64,000 nt of DNA from Verrucomicrobiales bacterium (GCA_002698785.1 PAAG01000014.1:62001-126000), one strand, 5' to 3'. Shown: positions 26,717 through 36,956, counted from the first letter of the stretch. Numbers and translations are program-made. The notes: a model not told the origin generated them from the sequence alone.

Positions 26717-28822
26717 ATGATACGGTCCACTTGCCTTTTTCTATTCATCTCAGCCGCCAGCTTTCTCCCGGCTGCCGACTTTCGAGACATCCCCACCGAA
26801 CCCAATGTCGGAGATGTCATGCTCGATGAGTATTTCGAGCGAGAGACCAGGCGGGTCTCCCAGCGATCTGCGGCACTTCTCGAAAACGCCGAGGACTGGT
26901 CACGTCAGAAAAGCATCTTACGAAGGCAACTGTTCGAAATGCTTGGCTTGCAGCCTCTACCGGCGCGATCGGACCTGAAGGCCAAAGTAACCGGAACCAT
27001 CGAGCGAGACGGAATAGTAGTGGAGAATATCCAGTTTCAATCCCGCCCTGGTCTGTATGTTACGGCTAACTTCTACCGCCCTGCCGAACAGGAAGGTCCT
27101 CTCCCCACCATTCTCTACGTCTGCGGACACGGCAGGGTGAAAATCGATGGCGTCAGTTACGGGAACAAGACGCACTATCAGCACCATGGAACTTGGTTTG
27201 CAAAGAATGGATACACCTGCCTGACGATCGATACCCTGCAACTTGGAGAGATCGAAGGCGAACACCACGGAACTCACAATCTCGGTAAGTGGTGGTGGAA
27301 TGCCCGAGGTTACACTCCGGCCGGAGTCGAGGCATGGAACTGTATCCGAGCTTTAGACTACCTCGAGTCTCGTGAAGAAGTCGACAAAGACAAATTCGGA
27401 GTCACAGGTCGATCCGGAGGTGGAGCCTATACCTACTGGGTCTCCGCGCTTGATGATCGGGTAAAGGTCTGCGCCCCTGTCGCAGGGATCACGTCCATGC
27501 AGAACCATGTCGTCGATGGGTGCATCGAAGGACATTGCGACTGCATGTTCATGGTCAACACCTACCGGTGGGATTTTCCTCTTCTGGCATCATTGATAGC
27601 ACCCCGCCCCATGTTGATTCTGAATACGGATAAAGACCGAATCTTCCCTCTCGATGGCGTGGTCGATGTGTATGAAAAAACCAGAGGTGTTTATGAGAAG
27701 CTGGATGCCCTCGATCACATTGGCCTCTCAATGTATGAGGGCCCTCACAAAGACACCCAGCCACTCCGGGTTGCCGCATTCCACTGGTTCGACCGATTTT
27801 TGAAAGACGCATCGATTGACGATGAATTGGAAAAGACCACTGCCCCGAAGATCTTCGAGCCACAGGAACTGAAAGTTCTCGCTAGCACTCCCGAGAACGA
27901 GAGGAACACCTTCATCGACGACTACTTTACTCGCCGTGTCCCAAGAACGCAGAAACTCCCGGACAGCAAATCGGACTGGGCTTCAGAGATCGCATTGATC
28001 AAAAACAGATTAGAATCTCGATGCTTTCGGGGATGGCCGGGCGGAAATGAACCGCTCGACATTTCCGAAGACTACCGAACAGAGCTAGATGGCGTTGCCT
28101 TCAGCCGTTTCACCTTCGACTCCCAAACAGGTGTTCGTCTACCTCTCTATCTCGCCGCACCAGCAAAGACTCCCCTAAGTGACTTAGACCTGGTTGTTCT
28201 CAATGTCCTCGACGAGCAGACCTGGCAGGATTTCCTTACTTCTCCGGGAGCAGCCTTTCCTGAGGCCTTTCCGGGAATGGAACTTCCCGAATTGGACGAA
28301 GAGGCCTTCGAAGCGGAGAAGGGTATGCACACTTCCATGAAATGGGGAATGCTCTACCTCCCACCGCGGGGCATTGGACCGACAGCATGGACAACCGATG
28401 AGAAAGAGAGCACTCATATTCGCCGACGTTTTGCCCTTCTAGGACAGACGATCGATGGAATGCGCGTCTGGGATATTCGACGCGCCATCCAGAGTTTGCG
28501 GAAACTCGACGGAGGTGATGAACCGAAACTCTGGATCCAGTCCAGCGGCATCATGGGAGGGAACGCCCTGTATGCCGCCCTGTATGAACCGGATATTCAT
28601 CGAATCGACCTCCACAATCCACCTACCACTCACCGAGAGGGCCCCACTTATTTAAACGTTCTTCGGTTCACCGACATTCCGCAGATTGCCGCCATCGTCG
28701 GAGGTGATAGCCAACTCCGTTTTTACACCGGAAAGCCTAAGGAATGGGACTACCTCACCAAGTTCTCCGAGAAATTCGAATGGCCCGAGAAGCAACTCCA
28801 GCTCCGGGATCCCGTTGAATAG
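26717..28822 (+). CDS. Large secreted alpha/beta hydrolase (acetyl xylan esterase-like)
   Basis: 701 residues with a signal peptide (MIRSTCLFLFISAASFLPAA). The first domain (about 60-370) is an alpha/beta hydrolase: YVCGHGRVK for the oxyanion region, the nucleophile elbow GVTGRSGGGAYTYW, an Asp in LILNTDKDRIFPLDG and a His in YEGPHKDTQP. The second half (about 390-700) has a similar overall layout, with VVLNVLDEQTW and IQSSGIMGGNALYAAL, but no obvious Ser elbow, as if it were a degenerate second hydrolase domain. Such proteins are common in Verrucomicrobia and Planctomycetes and probably remove acyl groups from plant or algal glycans. Confidence 0.8.
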   Translation: MIRSTCLFLFISAASFLPAADFRDIPTEPNVGDVMLDEYFERETRRVSQRSAALLENAEDWSRQKSILRRQLFEMLGLQPLPARSDLKAKVTGTIERDGIVVENIQFQSRPGLYVTANFYRPAEQEGPLPTILYVCGHGRVKIDGVSYGNKTHYQHHGTWFAKNGYTCLTIDTLQLGEIEGEHHGTHNLGKWWWNARGYTPAGVEAWNCIRALDYLESREEVDKDKFGVTGRSGGGAYTYWVSALDDRVKVCAPVAGITSMQNHVVDGCIEGHCDCMFMVNTYRWDFPLLASLIAPRPMLILNTDKDRIFPLDGVVDVYEKTRGVYEKLDALDHIGLSMYEGPHKDTQPLRVAAFHWFDRFLKDASIDDELEKTTAPKIFEPQELKVLASTPENERNTFIDDYFTRRVPRTQKLPDSKSDWASEIALIKNRLESRCFRGWPGGNEPLDISEDYRTELDGVAFSRFTFDSQTGVRLPLYLAAPAKTPLSDLDLVVLNVLDEQTWQDFLTSPGAAFPEAFPGMELPELDEEAFEAEKGMHTSMKWGMLYLPPRGIGPTAWTTDEKESTHIRRRFALLGQTIDGMRVWDIRRAIQSLRKLDGGDEPKLWIQSSGIMGGNALYAALYEPDIHRIDLHNPPTTHREGPTYLNVLRFTDIPQIAAIVGGDSQLRFYTGKPKEWDYLTKFSEKFEWPEKQLQLRDPVE

Positions 28823-28884
28823 CCTTCCTCGAAATCACGCGATCTTCCATTGACCAATCGGCTGATTGCGGCACTTTCCCCGCA

Positions 28885-30240
28885 ATGAGCGTTCGCACTC
28901 GATTTGCCCCCTCTCCCACCGGTTTCCTCCACATTGGAGGAGCCCGCACGGCCTTGTATAATTGGCTCTACGCCCGTAAGAACGGCGGAAGCTTCGTGCT
29001 CCGTGTCGAAGACACCGACGCCGAGCGCAGCACGGGCGAATCCATGGAGATCATCCTTGAGGGAATGAAATGGCTCGGCCTCGACTGGGACGAAGGTCCA
29101 GGAAAAGGCGGCGACTTCGGCCCTTACAATCAAAGCGAACGCGTCGAGATCTATGATGCTTACCTGAAAAAACTACAGGATGCTGATCTGGTTTACGAAG
29201 ACGAAGGCGCCATCCGGTTTCGTGTTCCCGACAAGACCATCGTCGTCAACGACACCGTCTGTGGTGAAGTTGCAGTGAACTTAAAAGAACAAGGCTCCAA
29301 GCGTTTCGACCAGGAAACGAAACAGGAAGTCGAAGCAAATCCTGACATCGTGATTCGGCGTCCGAATGGCGGATACATCTTCCACTTTGTAAATGTCGTG
29401 GATGACATCGAAATGGGAATCACTCACGTCATTCGAGGGGAAGACCATCTATCTAATACACCAAAGCACCTGGCCCTTTTCGAGGCCTTTGGCGCGACGC
29501 CTCCCACTTTCGCCCACATCCCTCTGAACCTGAATCCAAACGGCTCCAAAATGAGTAAGCGGGACGAAGGCGCCCTCATTCATGAGTATCGGGAGAAAGG
29601 GTTTCTTCCTGAAGCCGTGAACAACTACATGGCACTTCTCGGATGGTCAGCAAAAGACGACCAGGAGATTTTCACCATGGAAGAACTCACCAAGCGTTTC
29701 GACTTGAGCGGAGTGACCAAGTCGAACTCCAAGTTCGATTACGCGAAGTGCCTCTGGGTGAACGCTGAGCATATCAAGCAGCTATCACCTGGCGCTCTTG
29801 CTGCCGGCGCGGCGCCTTTCCTCGACGCGGCTGGTATTCCTTCTGACGATGACCGAGTCCCAGCTGCCTTGGAACTCGCCCGCGAGCGTGTTCAGATTTT
29901 CGAAGAAATCCCCAAAATCATCGGAACGATCTTCACCGAAGAAGTCACTTACGATCCTGCCTCCGTCGCCAAAGTCAGCGGTCGCGATGATCTTCCACAA
30001 GTGCTCGAAGCTCTCGCCACTGGTCTCGAAAAGGTCGAAGACTGGACCGCCGAAAATATTAAGCCAGCAATCGCAGCGGCAGCCGAATCCATCGGAGCAA
30101 AAATGGGAGCTCTCATGCTCCCCTGCCGGATTGGTGTAACCGGGAGCACGGCTGGTGCCGATCTAGTTCCCGTGCTCGAACTCCTTGGCAAAGTTGAAGT
30201 GGTGAAGCGACTCAAGATTTTCGCAGAAATGCAGAAGTAG
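28885..30240 (+). CDS. gltX: Glutamate--tRNA ligase
   Basis: 451 residues. Class I synthetase signatures: FAPSPTGFLHIGGARTALYNWLYAR (HIGH-type motif) and GSKMSKRDEGALIHEY (KMSKS-type motif). The glutamyl-specific VIRGEDHLSNTPKHLALFEAFG is present. It charges tRNA-Glu and, in organisms without GlnRS, also tRNA-Gln. Length matches the shorter bacterial GltX class. The stop is six bases from the convergent helicase-nuclease gene, with no terminator hairpin between. Confidence 0.96.
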   Translation: MSVRTRFAPSPTGFLHIGGARTALYNWLYARKNGGSFVLRVEDTDAERSTGESMEIILEGMKWLGLDWDEGPGKGGDFGPYNQSERVEIYDAYLKKLQDADLVYEDEGAIRFRVPDKTIVVNDTVCGEVAVNLKEQGSKRFDQETKQEVEANPDIVIRRPNGGYIFHFVNVVDDIEMGITHVIRGEDHLSNTPKHLALFEAFGATPPTFAHIPLNLNPNGSKMSKRDEGALIHEYREKGFLPEAVNNYMALLGWSAKDDQEIFTMEELTKRFDLSGVTKSNSKFDYAKCLWVNAEHIKQLSPGALAAGAAPFLDAAGIPSDDDRVPAALELARERVQIFEEIPKIIGTIFTEEVTYDPASVAKVSGRDDLPQVLEALATGLEKVEDWTAENIKPAIAAAAESIGAKMGALMLPCRIGVTGSTAGADLVPVLELLGKVEVVKRLKIFAEMQK

Positions 30241-30246
30241 AAGATT

Positions 30247-32988
30247 CTACTTCAACCAATTCTCCAACTCTCGCAAAACCTTATCTTTCTTCGTTTCCCA
30301 CTCGACCAAGCTTAATGGGAAAAGTCGAATGCCTGCTCTACGCAGCATAAGGTGCTGCTGTAGATTGATGGCTTCAAATCCGTGCCCCGGAAATCCAACA
30401 AGATCCACGCCCACCGATTTTCCATCCTTGAGGCAGAGCAGATCAACCGGGTAGCTACCGACAGAAAAGCCACGGACCACTTCGCATCCCAGCGATTGAA
30501 TCGCTGCTCGGACATCATAGATCTTACCTGACGGCATTTCCGCCGAAGGTTTCTCAGCCTCGCCTGTCTCCACGCCAGTCTCGGCAAACTCAAGGTAGCG
30601 AGATACGAGAGGACCGGGTCGAGATGTCCTGTCGAATGAGATAAAAACCCGATTCTCGAGGCGAGCCCTTGTGATAGAAACATTGAAAACATCCTGCTTC
30701 TCCAAATAGCGGAAACTGGCCGATGGACTTTCTTCATCGAGTGCAAAAGAAAGCAGCATAATATCTCGCTCCTCTCCCTGAAACGAATGCGCCGTTCCAA
30801 TCAGTAGGTCGTGACGTTCGAGGAGAAAGTTCAAATTCTCCGTCTTCTCGAATCGTTTGATGATGGCATCGACTTGGGCTCGAAACGGAGAGAGAATTCC
30901 TATGCTCAGAGGGGCACCCTCTTTCTCCGCAATCTCCGCCACCTCGGTAACCAGGCGCTCAATCTCTTCTACATTCACTCCAGATGAACTTCTCTTGCCC
31001 TCTACATGGCACAACGACAAAGGCCTCGCACCGTGCCGATCAATCGGGCGGTGGCCTGTCATGATCGACAACCGGTCCGAATAGAACTCGCGATTACTGA
31101 ATCGAATAATCTCCGGGCGACTGCGAAAGTGCTCGTCGAGAAAAGTAACGGCTGACTGATCCTTGATCGCATCCGACACGAGATCGATCAAACTCACTGA
31201 GCGAAAATGATACTTTTCGCAATCATCCTCATCGACACCAAACTGGCGGGCAAACTCCTTCTGTCTCGCTATTGAGAGAAAAGAGACGTGTCGCAGCTGT
31301 CTGGGATCTCCTGTGATTACTGCCCTACATCCCCGGTGTAATGCCGGCATCGCAGAGGCAATATCACACTGGGAAGCCTCATCAATGATCACCATGGAGA
31401 ACAGGCCTTTCTCAGGCGGAATTACTCGATGAAGGTCACTCAAATTGACCAGCCAGATCGGCAACGCATTCAACAACGGCTTCCACTGCACGTTCTCCAA
31501 ATACTCCTCTTTCTTGTGTGCTGCACGGGCCCGGATCCACTTGGAGAATGCCTGAAATGTAGGGCGATGTTTCGTCAATGCCTCCTGCAAATAGAAGCTT
31601 CTCGTCAGTTTGAGAAACGAGACGGTTTCTTCCACCTGCTCATCCATAAGTTCCGTCACCCTCGAGGCAAGCGCCGCGACGCTCTCTCTATCGGGGGCTT
31701 TGCCGCGAATCCTGTTGATTCGCCAACGGGAAAACCAACCTGGATCAGGATCCGAAAGTAGAGATCCATATTTCTCTTCTCGATTCAGTTGCCTCTCCAA
31801 TTCTTCCTCTGCCTTCGCGATTGCTCCTGCGCGTTTCTCCAACCGCTTACGCCCCTCTTTTACACGTGCAGGTTTAATCTCTTCGCGAGTGTGCAATCCC
31901 GAAAGAAGATCTTCGAGGAACTGCTTCAAATCATTGAAATAGCTTTTCCTCCCTCCTCGGACACAAACTCCTGGGAGCCCCAAAGCACTCTCGATCTTGT
32001 CAGCCACGACATCGACGGCATGATCCATTTTTGAGGCTATGAGAACGGATTCTCCACGACTCATCGCCTCTATAGCGAGAGCGGCAATGGTGAACGATTT
32101 CCCCGTCCCGGGGGGGCCTACTGCAAGCGTGAGAGCATTCTCGCGTGCGGATGCGGTGATCTTGTTTTGCGCCTCACTGAGAAAGGCAGGAATACTTCCT
32201 TCCGGCGCCTGATAGACAGGCATAACGTCACTCCCGCTTTTCCCTAGCAGTGCTCCCACAGGTGCCGCAATCTTCCCCGAATCATTCGCCATCAATTCGA
32301 GATCGTTCAACACACCTCGCATCTCGGTCGATTTATCCGCGAGAAATATAACGGCCCCCGGAACCAGGTGCATCCCGCTCGAATCGCCATCTTCAACCGA
32401 CGTTAAAACACTTCGCAATTCCCTGCTCTTCAGTAGATAGGGATACTTCAACAACTCATCTGTCGCGCAATCAGTGAACTCCGTCGTGAAAAGTCGCCTC
32501 AGCTCTCCTACACATCCCTCGGAGTGACCGGATATATCCACCGCAGCTTCCACTTTACGAATGAATTCATCATCCCCAAGATTCTCCAGCAACGCATAGT
32601 TCAAGATTCGCCGGCCTGTATCGACCGCGAACTCCGCCCCGGAGTCCTCCATCACTTTTTCCACCTCGACGGGATATAGAATCAGAGGGGCGAATGCTGG
32701 CTTCCGACGAGAGTCATCCTTCTCCAGGTTCCCTATCAAAAACACCGCGCCGTAGAACAGTTCCCTGTCTTTCTCATACAGGCGCGCCTGATTTGCGAGA
32801 TTGGCTGCCTTTTTCCCGGGGATGAAATGCTGCCCATCCAGCACCGAGTCCGAAACAATCAGGTCCTCTCCTTCAACAAAGATGTGCTGCCGCACCCTGC
32901 TACTTTCAATACTCGTGATCCCCACCCGACTACCATTTTCCCGATAGCACTCTGCGAGATACTTCAAAATTGCGCTCGAACTGCTCAT
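30247..32988 (-). CDS. Superfamily 1 helicase fused to a C-terminal restriction-endonuclease-like domain
   Basis: 913 residues. Residues about 1-270 are an N-terminal region of unknown type. The SF1B (Dna2/Upf1-like) helicase core has Walker A GPPGTGKSFTIAAL near residue 289 and Walker B VIIDEASQCDIASAMPAL near 532. These are followed by ITGDPRQLRHVSF, LDEHFRSRPEII, SIGILSPFRAQVDAI, GTAHSFQGEERDIMLLSFA and NVSITRARLENRVFI. A coiled-coil insertion lies between motifs I and II (REEIKPARVKEGRKRLEKR). The last 90 residues (SLGCEVVRGFSVGSYPVDLL then SVGVDLVGFPG) look like a Vsr/DUF559-type PD-(D/E)XK nuclease fold. This architecture recurs in anti-phage helicase-nucleases. Its ATG overlaps the stop of the NnrS gene by four bases. 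Confidence 0.85.
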   Translation of the reverse strand: MSSSSAILKYLAECYRENGSRVGITSIESSRVRQHIFVEGEDLIVSDSVLDGQHFIPGKKAANLANQARLYEKDRELFYGAVFLIGNLEKDDSRRKPAFAPLILYPVEVEKVMEDSGAEFAVDTGRRILNYALLENLGDDEFIRKVEAAVDISGHSEGCVGELRRLFTTEFTDCATDELLKYPYLLKSRELRSVLTSVEDGDSSGMHLVPGAVIFLADKSTEMRGVLNDLELMANDSGKIAAPVGALLGKSGSDVMPVYQAPEGSIPAFLSEAQNKITASARENALTLAVGPPGTGKSFTIAALAIEAMSRGESVLIASKMDHAVDVVADKIESALGLPGVCVRGGRKSYFNDLKQFLEDLLSGLHTREEIKPARVKEGRKRLEKRAGAIAKAEEELERQLNREEKYGSLLSDPDPGWFSRWRINRIRGKAPDRESVAALASRVTELMDEQVEETVSFLKLTRSFYLQEALTKHRPTFQAFSKWIRARAAHKKEEYLENVQWKPLLNALPIWLVNLSDLHRVIPPEKGLFSMVIIDEASQCDIASAMPALHRGCRAVITGDPRQLRHVSFLSIARQKEFARQFGVDEDDCEKYHFRSVSLIDLVSDAIKDQSAVTFLDEHFRSRPEIIRFSNREFYSDRLSIMTGHRPIDRHGARPLSLCHVEGKRSSSGVNVEEIERLVTEVAEIAEKEGAPLSIGILSPFRAQVDAIIKRFEKTENLNFLLERHDLLIGTAHSFQGEERDIMLLSFALDEESPSASFRYLEKQDVFNVSITRARLENRVFISFDRTSRPGPLVSRYLEFAETGVETGEAEKPSAEMPSGKIYDVRAAIQSLGCEVVRGFSVGSYPVDLLCLKDGKSVGVDLVGFPGHGFEAINLQQHLMLRRAGIRLFPLSLVEWETKKDKVLRELENWLK

Positions 32989-34166
32989 GACTCCTCCTCC
33001 TTCCGAAAAGTGAGTAACCGTTTTCCATTATCAGCCCACCAAATCAGAAATAACACGACTAGAAGAACTGCGGCATAAATGTGGTGCGATACCCGAGTCG
33101 TCGGAACAAGGTCGGCGGTCGCTCGAGTCGCGGCTGTCAGGATCAAAAGCCAGACAAACCATCGCCAGCGGATGCTCTTTGGTTTTGCTTCTTCGGCCAC
33201 CACGGAATGACCAGTAGCGACTCGATCGGCCACAAGAAGAATGACCTGAGTAAATCCCCCTAGAAACAAAAAATGCTCAAAGGCGAATACCTGGAGTGGC
33301 CAGATCGCCCTACAAATAAAGGCTACACAGATCATCGCCATGCCGATCCGTAGAGCCCACGGGCGGGTTCCCGGTGCTCGGCCTTTCACCAAAACAGGGA
33401 CAGCACCAACCGCCCAGCCTAACACCGCTACAGTCCGGACCGAATTTCCGATCCAGATTGAAACGTATGCCTCCAACCAGAATGAAAGGACGACAAGAGC
33501 TGCAACACTCCAAACCACCTTTCCCCTTTGACCTGGGGAAACCGGCTTTCCATTGGCTCCCGGAAAAAATCTTGGGACGAGGTAGGAGCCTATCCCAAGT
33601 ATAGGCAGCAGGAGAAATCCCTGATACCCACACAACCTCAAAAAATGATCCCACTCCGGACTCCGCAGATTCCATTGAAATCCGAATGCCAGCAAAACGA
33701 ATGCAGCAAAAGCCACGGCGAGGAATGCAAGGCTAAACCCCGGCGGCGGTAGCTCATCTCCTTTCTGAAAGAGGCGACGCACGAGAGATCCCATAAGCCA
33801 GAGACAAGCACCAGCAGCCAGATGGTCTCCCACTGCAATGCTGCCCAACCAGTAGACAACCTGAGAAGCCAACCACAGTAATAGCAAAACGAAGACTTCT
33901 GCAGGAGACAGGACTCTTGATTCTAGAAATCGAGGCCACGCCGTCCCGAGGAACCCGAAAACAAAGGCCGCGCCGAATCCGAAGATCATGATCCTCGGGT
34001 GTTGGATTGCAGGATATACCTCCCACCAACCCAAATAGTGCAACGGCCACAGTAAAAGCCCCACAGTAGCGGCCAAAATCCCTGCCGGGAAAAATACCCG
34101 ATACGGCTCGGATGCCCAAAGAGGAACCCCATCGTCTTCGGCTTCGTAATTCGGAACTCTGGCCAT
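32985..34166 (-). CDS. nnrS: NnrS family haem/copper membrane protein
   Basis: 393 residues with about 12 hydrophobic spans. Typical NnrS start: ASEPYRVFFPAGILAATVGLLLW. The first conserved His is in YPAIQHPRIMIFGFGAAFVFGFLGTAWPRFLES; a further His occurs in TTRVSHHIYAAVLL near the C-terminus. NnrS proteins protect against nitric oxide and nitrosative stress in denitrifiers, by an unclear mechanism. The usual NnrR or nitrite reductase neighbours are absent. It is translationally coupled (ATGA overlap) to the helicase-nuclease gene. The start codon is five bases from a terminator hairpin of the gene upstream. Confidence 0.85.
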   Translation of the reverse strand: MARVPNYEAEDDGVPLWASEPYRVFFPAGILAATVGLLLWPLHYLGWWEVYPAIQHPRIMIFGFGAAFVFGFLGTAWPRFLESRVLSPAEVFVLLLLWLASQVVYWLGSIAVGDHLAAGACLWLMGSLVRRLFQKGDELPPPGFSLAFLAVAFAAFVLLAFGFQWNLRSPEWDHFLRLCGYQGFLLLPILGIGSYLVPRFFPGANGKPVSPGQRGKVVWSVAALVVLSFWLEAYVSIWIGNSVRTVAVLGWAVGAVPVLVKGRAPGTRPWALRIGMAMICVAFICRAIWPLQVFAFEHFLFLGGFTQVILLVADRVATGHSVVAEEAKPKSIRWRWFVWLLILTAATRATADLVPTTRVSHHIYAAVLLVVLFLIWWADNGKRLLTFRKEEES

Positions 34167-34171
34167 ACAGC

Positions 34172-34199
34172 AAAAAGCCCGCCCGAACTAGGGGCGGGC
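34172..34199 (-). terminator. Intrinsic terminator after the Gfo/Idh/MocA gene at 34237
   Basis: GCCCGCCC, a 7-base loop, then GGGCGGGC forms a perfect 8-bp GC-rich stem. On the minus strand it is followed by five U (complement of AAAAA at 34172-34176). It ends 37 bases after the stop of the minus-strand oxidoreductase and just before the ATG of nnrS. Confidence 0.85.
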
Positions 34200-34236
34200 C
34201 GCGAATTCACGTATCATTCCTACGTAAAAGAAAAAA

Positions 34237-35400
34237 TCAGATCGCCGGGAACTTTACCCATTTCTGATCCGAAGCGGAGCTTTCCACACATGCCTTGATG
34301 AAGGCTACACCGGCGACACCATCATCGACGTTTGGAAAGTCGTATCCACCTTCTGGAGCAGCATTGCCATCGATCTTGTCTGCGATTGCCTGAGCCGCCG
34401 CCAGATAGATGTTCGCGAACGCTTCAATGAATCCCTCTGGGTGCGCAAACGGCGTACGAGTGAACCCATGCCCTGCAGCTTCTTCGCTGATGTAGTCGTT
34501 ACCGCGTCGATAAATCCTGCGTGGGGCATTCGCATATTTTACGATGAGCTCATTAGGATCTTCCTGGTGCCACTCGATGGACGCTTTTGTTCCGTATACT
34601 CGAATGTTCAGCGCGTTCTCGTCTCCATTCGAAATCTGAGAAGCGTAGATAATTCCTTTAGCTCCATCGGTGAATCGCACCAGGTTGTTCCCATCGTCGT
34701 CCAGTTCACGACCAGGAATGAAAGCAGTCAGTTCGGAGCAGATCTCATCCACTTCCAGTCCTGTGATATAGCGGACAAGGTTATGCGCATGAGTTCCGAT
34801 ATCTCCCATGCAGTTGGAAATACCGGCAACCTTGGGATCGGCACGCCAGTTGTTGATTTTCCCCTGCCCGTCTCCTTCGACATCACCAACAGCGTATCCC
34901 TGCGGATACTCGGCTACGATTTTCAGAATACGACCAAGTTCACCATCTTCGACCATCCGCTTGGCCTCTTTCACCATCGGATACCCGGTGTAGTTGTGAG
35001 TCAGGGCAAATACGCAGTCGCTTTTGTTTACGATTTCACGAAGCTCAAGGGCCTGTTCGTAGGTCTGCGTCATCGGCTTATCGCAAACGACATTGATGCC
35101 AGCTTCAATAAACGTTTTTGCCACATCGAAGTGGAGATTATTCTGAACCACGATCGAGACGAAATCGATACCATCTTCCCGAGCGGCTTCTTTCTCGGCC
35201 ATTTCCTGGTAAGAACCGTAAACGCGATCGGGATCGAGGAAGAAATCTTCTCCGGAAAGCTTCGACTTTTCCGGGTCGGAAGAAAAGCAGCCCGAAACGA
35301 GTTCAATCTTCCCATCAAGATTGGCCGCCATGCGGTGCACCTGTCCGATGAATGCTCCTCGGCCGCCTCCGACCATTCCCATGCGTAGTTTACGATTCAT
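34237..35400 (-). CDS. Gfo/Idh/MocA family oxidoreductase
   Basis: 387 residues. N-terminal Rossmann fold MGMVGGGRGAFIGQVHRMAANLDG. The family's dinucleotide-side motif is VVCDKPMTQTYEQALEL (the EKP/DKP Lys). A C-terminal alpha/beta domain has GDIGTHAHNLVRYITG, where G-D-I-G-T-H-A-H supplies the substrate-side Asp and His. It probably oxidises or reduces a sugar or inositol derivative with NAD(P). These enzymes abound in Verrucomicrobia that degrade complex glycans. It ends 37 bases before a strong terminator. Confidence 0.9.
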   Translation of the reverse strand: MNRKLRMGMVGGGRGAFIGQVHRMAANLDGKIELVSGCFSSDPEKSKLSGEDFFLDPDRVYGSYQEMAEKEAAREDGIDFVSIVVQNNLHFDVAKTFIEAGINVVCDKPMTQTYEQALELREIVNKSDCVFALTHNYTGYPMVKEAKRMVEDGELGRILKIVAEYPQGYAVGDVEGDGQGKINNWRADPKVAGISNCMGDIGTHAHNLVRYITGLEVDEICSELTAFIPGRELDDDGNNLVRFTDGAKGIIYASQISNGDENALNIRVYGTKASIEWHQEDPNELIVKYANAPRRIYRRGNDYISEEAAGHGFTRTPFAHPEGFIEAFANIYLAAAQAIADKIDGNAAPEGGYDFPNVDDGVAGVAFIKACVESSASDQKWVKFPAI

Positions 35401-35586
35401 AAAAGGGGGTATTGTGATGCCTGGTTGTTCTTAGAATAGCGATACAATAAATTGAGTATCGAGCCTAGCAAAGTGAGCCGGAAAAGCAACCCACGTGGAT
35501 GCTTCCTGTCCCCGAGATGAGTTGCAATAAAACTCGAAATCGTGTGAATTGTGCAACCAATCTTCATCTGATCAGTTTCATCCCCA

Positions 35587-36849
35587 ATGAATTCCCGGAC
35601 ACTAACTGCCATTGCCTTTTCGATCATTCTTTCCACATCGGCCATGGCCGATTGGACTCAATACCGGGGACCAAATGCATCGGGTATCAGCAACGAATCC
35701 GTCCCTACAACCTGGAGCAAGACGGAAAACATGAAGTGGACGACTGAGCTTCCGGGTGAAGGTAGCTCGTCCCCCATCGTGTCAGGCGATTCCGTTTTCT
35801 TGACTTCATACACAGGCGACGGGGAAAGCATGATGAGGCACCTCATTAAAATCGACCTGAATTCAGGTGAAATCGAATGGCAGAAATCAGTGGGCGTCGG
35901 CTTTCCTGAAGATCCAGCTGACGGCTTTATCACAGAGCACGGCTATGCAAGCAATACTCCAGTGACAGACGGCGAAAAGGTCTACTGCTTTTTCGGTAAG
36001 GCCGGTGTCTATGCCTTCGACTTCGAAGGTAACGAGGTGTGGAGCGTAGAGACCGGCCCTCAGTATTCACAGAAACGTTGGGGTTCCGCCTCGAGCCCCA
36101 TTCTGTATGAAGATAAACTCATCGTTCCCGCCGGGGACGAAATGAGGGCTATCATTGCTTTGGACAAAGCCGACGGCTCCCCCATATGGAAAGCCGAAGG
36201 AACCAGCATGGAACAAACCTACGGCACTCCCATCGTTGTTAAAGTCGATGATGAACGCACAGATATCGTCTTCGCGTCAACGCAGGAGTGGTGGGGACTG
36301 AATCCTGATACTGGCAAGCTTCGTTGGTTTGCCGAATACAATCTGCCCGGAAACATGTCGAATACGTCGCACCTCAGCGGAGACATCTTAACAATTTCCG
36401 GCGGCTTCCCGCGGACGGCACGCGTCGCCCTGAAGGTTGGCGGCAAAGGAGATCTCACCGGCGAGCTCCTCTACGATACGCAAAAACCTGCGACATACAT
36501 GACAGCACCCGTCGAGCACAAAGGAACGCTCTACTGGGTATCTGACAGCGGCATCGCCGCGGCAGCAAAGCCCGGCGAAGAAGATGCCATCTGGGAAGAG
36601 CGTGTCCCAGGCCTTGAAGGAGGAAAAGGGAAGCCCTTCTACGCCTCTCCAGTTCTGGCCGATGGAAAAATCTATGCGGTGAGCCGGTCGAACGGTACAT
36701 TTGTGATCGAACCGTCGTCGGACGGCCTCAAGGTTCTCGCGCAGAACAAAATCGAAGGCGACGATACGATTTTTAATGCCACCCCTGCAGTCTCTGGAGG
36801 GAAGCTGCTCATCCGCTCTCAGAATCGGCTTTACTGTATCGGAGAATAA
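35587..36849 (+). CDS. Secreted PQQ-like beta-propeller repeat protein
   Basis: 420 residues with a signal peptide (MNSRTLTAIAFSIILSTSAMA). It begins DWTQYRGPNASGISNESVPTTW, the hallmark start of Planctomycetes/Verrucomicrobia PQQ-like propellers, and shows repeated strands such as YCFFGKAGVYAFDFEGNEVW and LIVPAGDEMRAIIALDKADG. There is no C-terminal haem motif, so it is probably not a quinoprotein dehydrogenase. A binding or structural periplasmic role is likely. Confidence 0.85.
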   Translation: MNSRTLTAIAFSIILSTSAMADWTQYRGPNASGISNESVPTTWSKTENMKWTTELPGEGSSSPIVSGDSVFLTSYTGDGESMMRHLIKIDLNSGEIEWQKSVGVGFPEDPADGFITEHGYASNTPVTDGEKVYCFFGKAGVYAFDFEGNEVWSVETGPQYSQKRWGSASSPILYEDKLIVPAGDEMRAIIALDKADGSPIWKAEGTSMEQTYGTPIVVKVDDERTDIVFASTQEWWGLNPDTGKLRWFAEYNLPGNMSNTSHLSGDILTISGGFPRTARVALKVGGKGDLTGELLYDTQKPATYMTAPVEHKGTLYWVSDSGIAAAAKPGEEDAIWEERVPGLEGGKGKPFYASPVLADGKIYAVSRSNGTFVIEPSSDGLKVLAQNKIEGDDTIFNATPAVSGGKLLIRSQNRLYCIGE

Positions 36850-36956
36850 CTTCGCCAACTTACGATAGAAAAATCCGTGATCTCGCCATCTCGGAACGTG
36901 ATTTCGCAGATTGTGTTTCCAGTCTCGAATCGGTAAGAACAAAGGGCTAACATTCC

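Noticed and set aside
34441-35388. 315-residue reading frame on the plus strand opposite the Gfo/Idh/MocA gene
   Set aside because: Its product has no family features, whereas the minus-strand frame has a complete Rossmann and EKP-type motif. It is a shadow of that gene.
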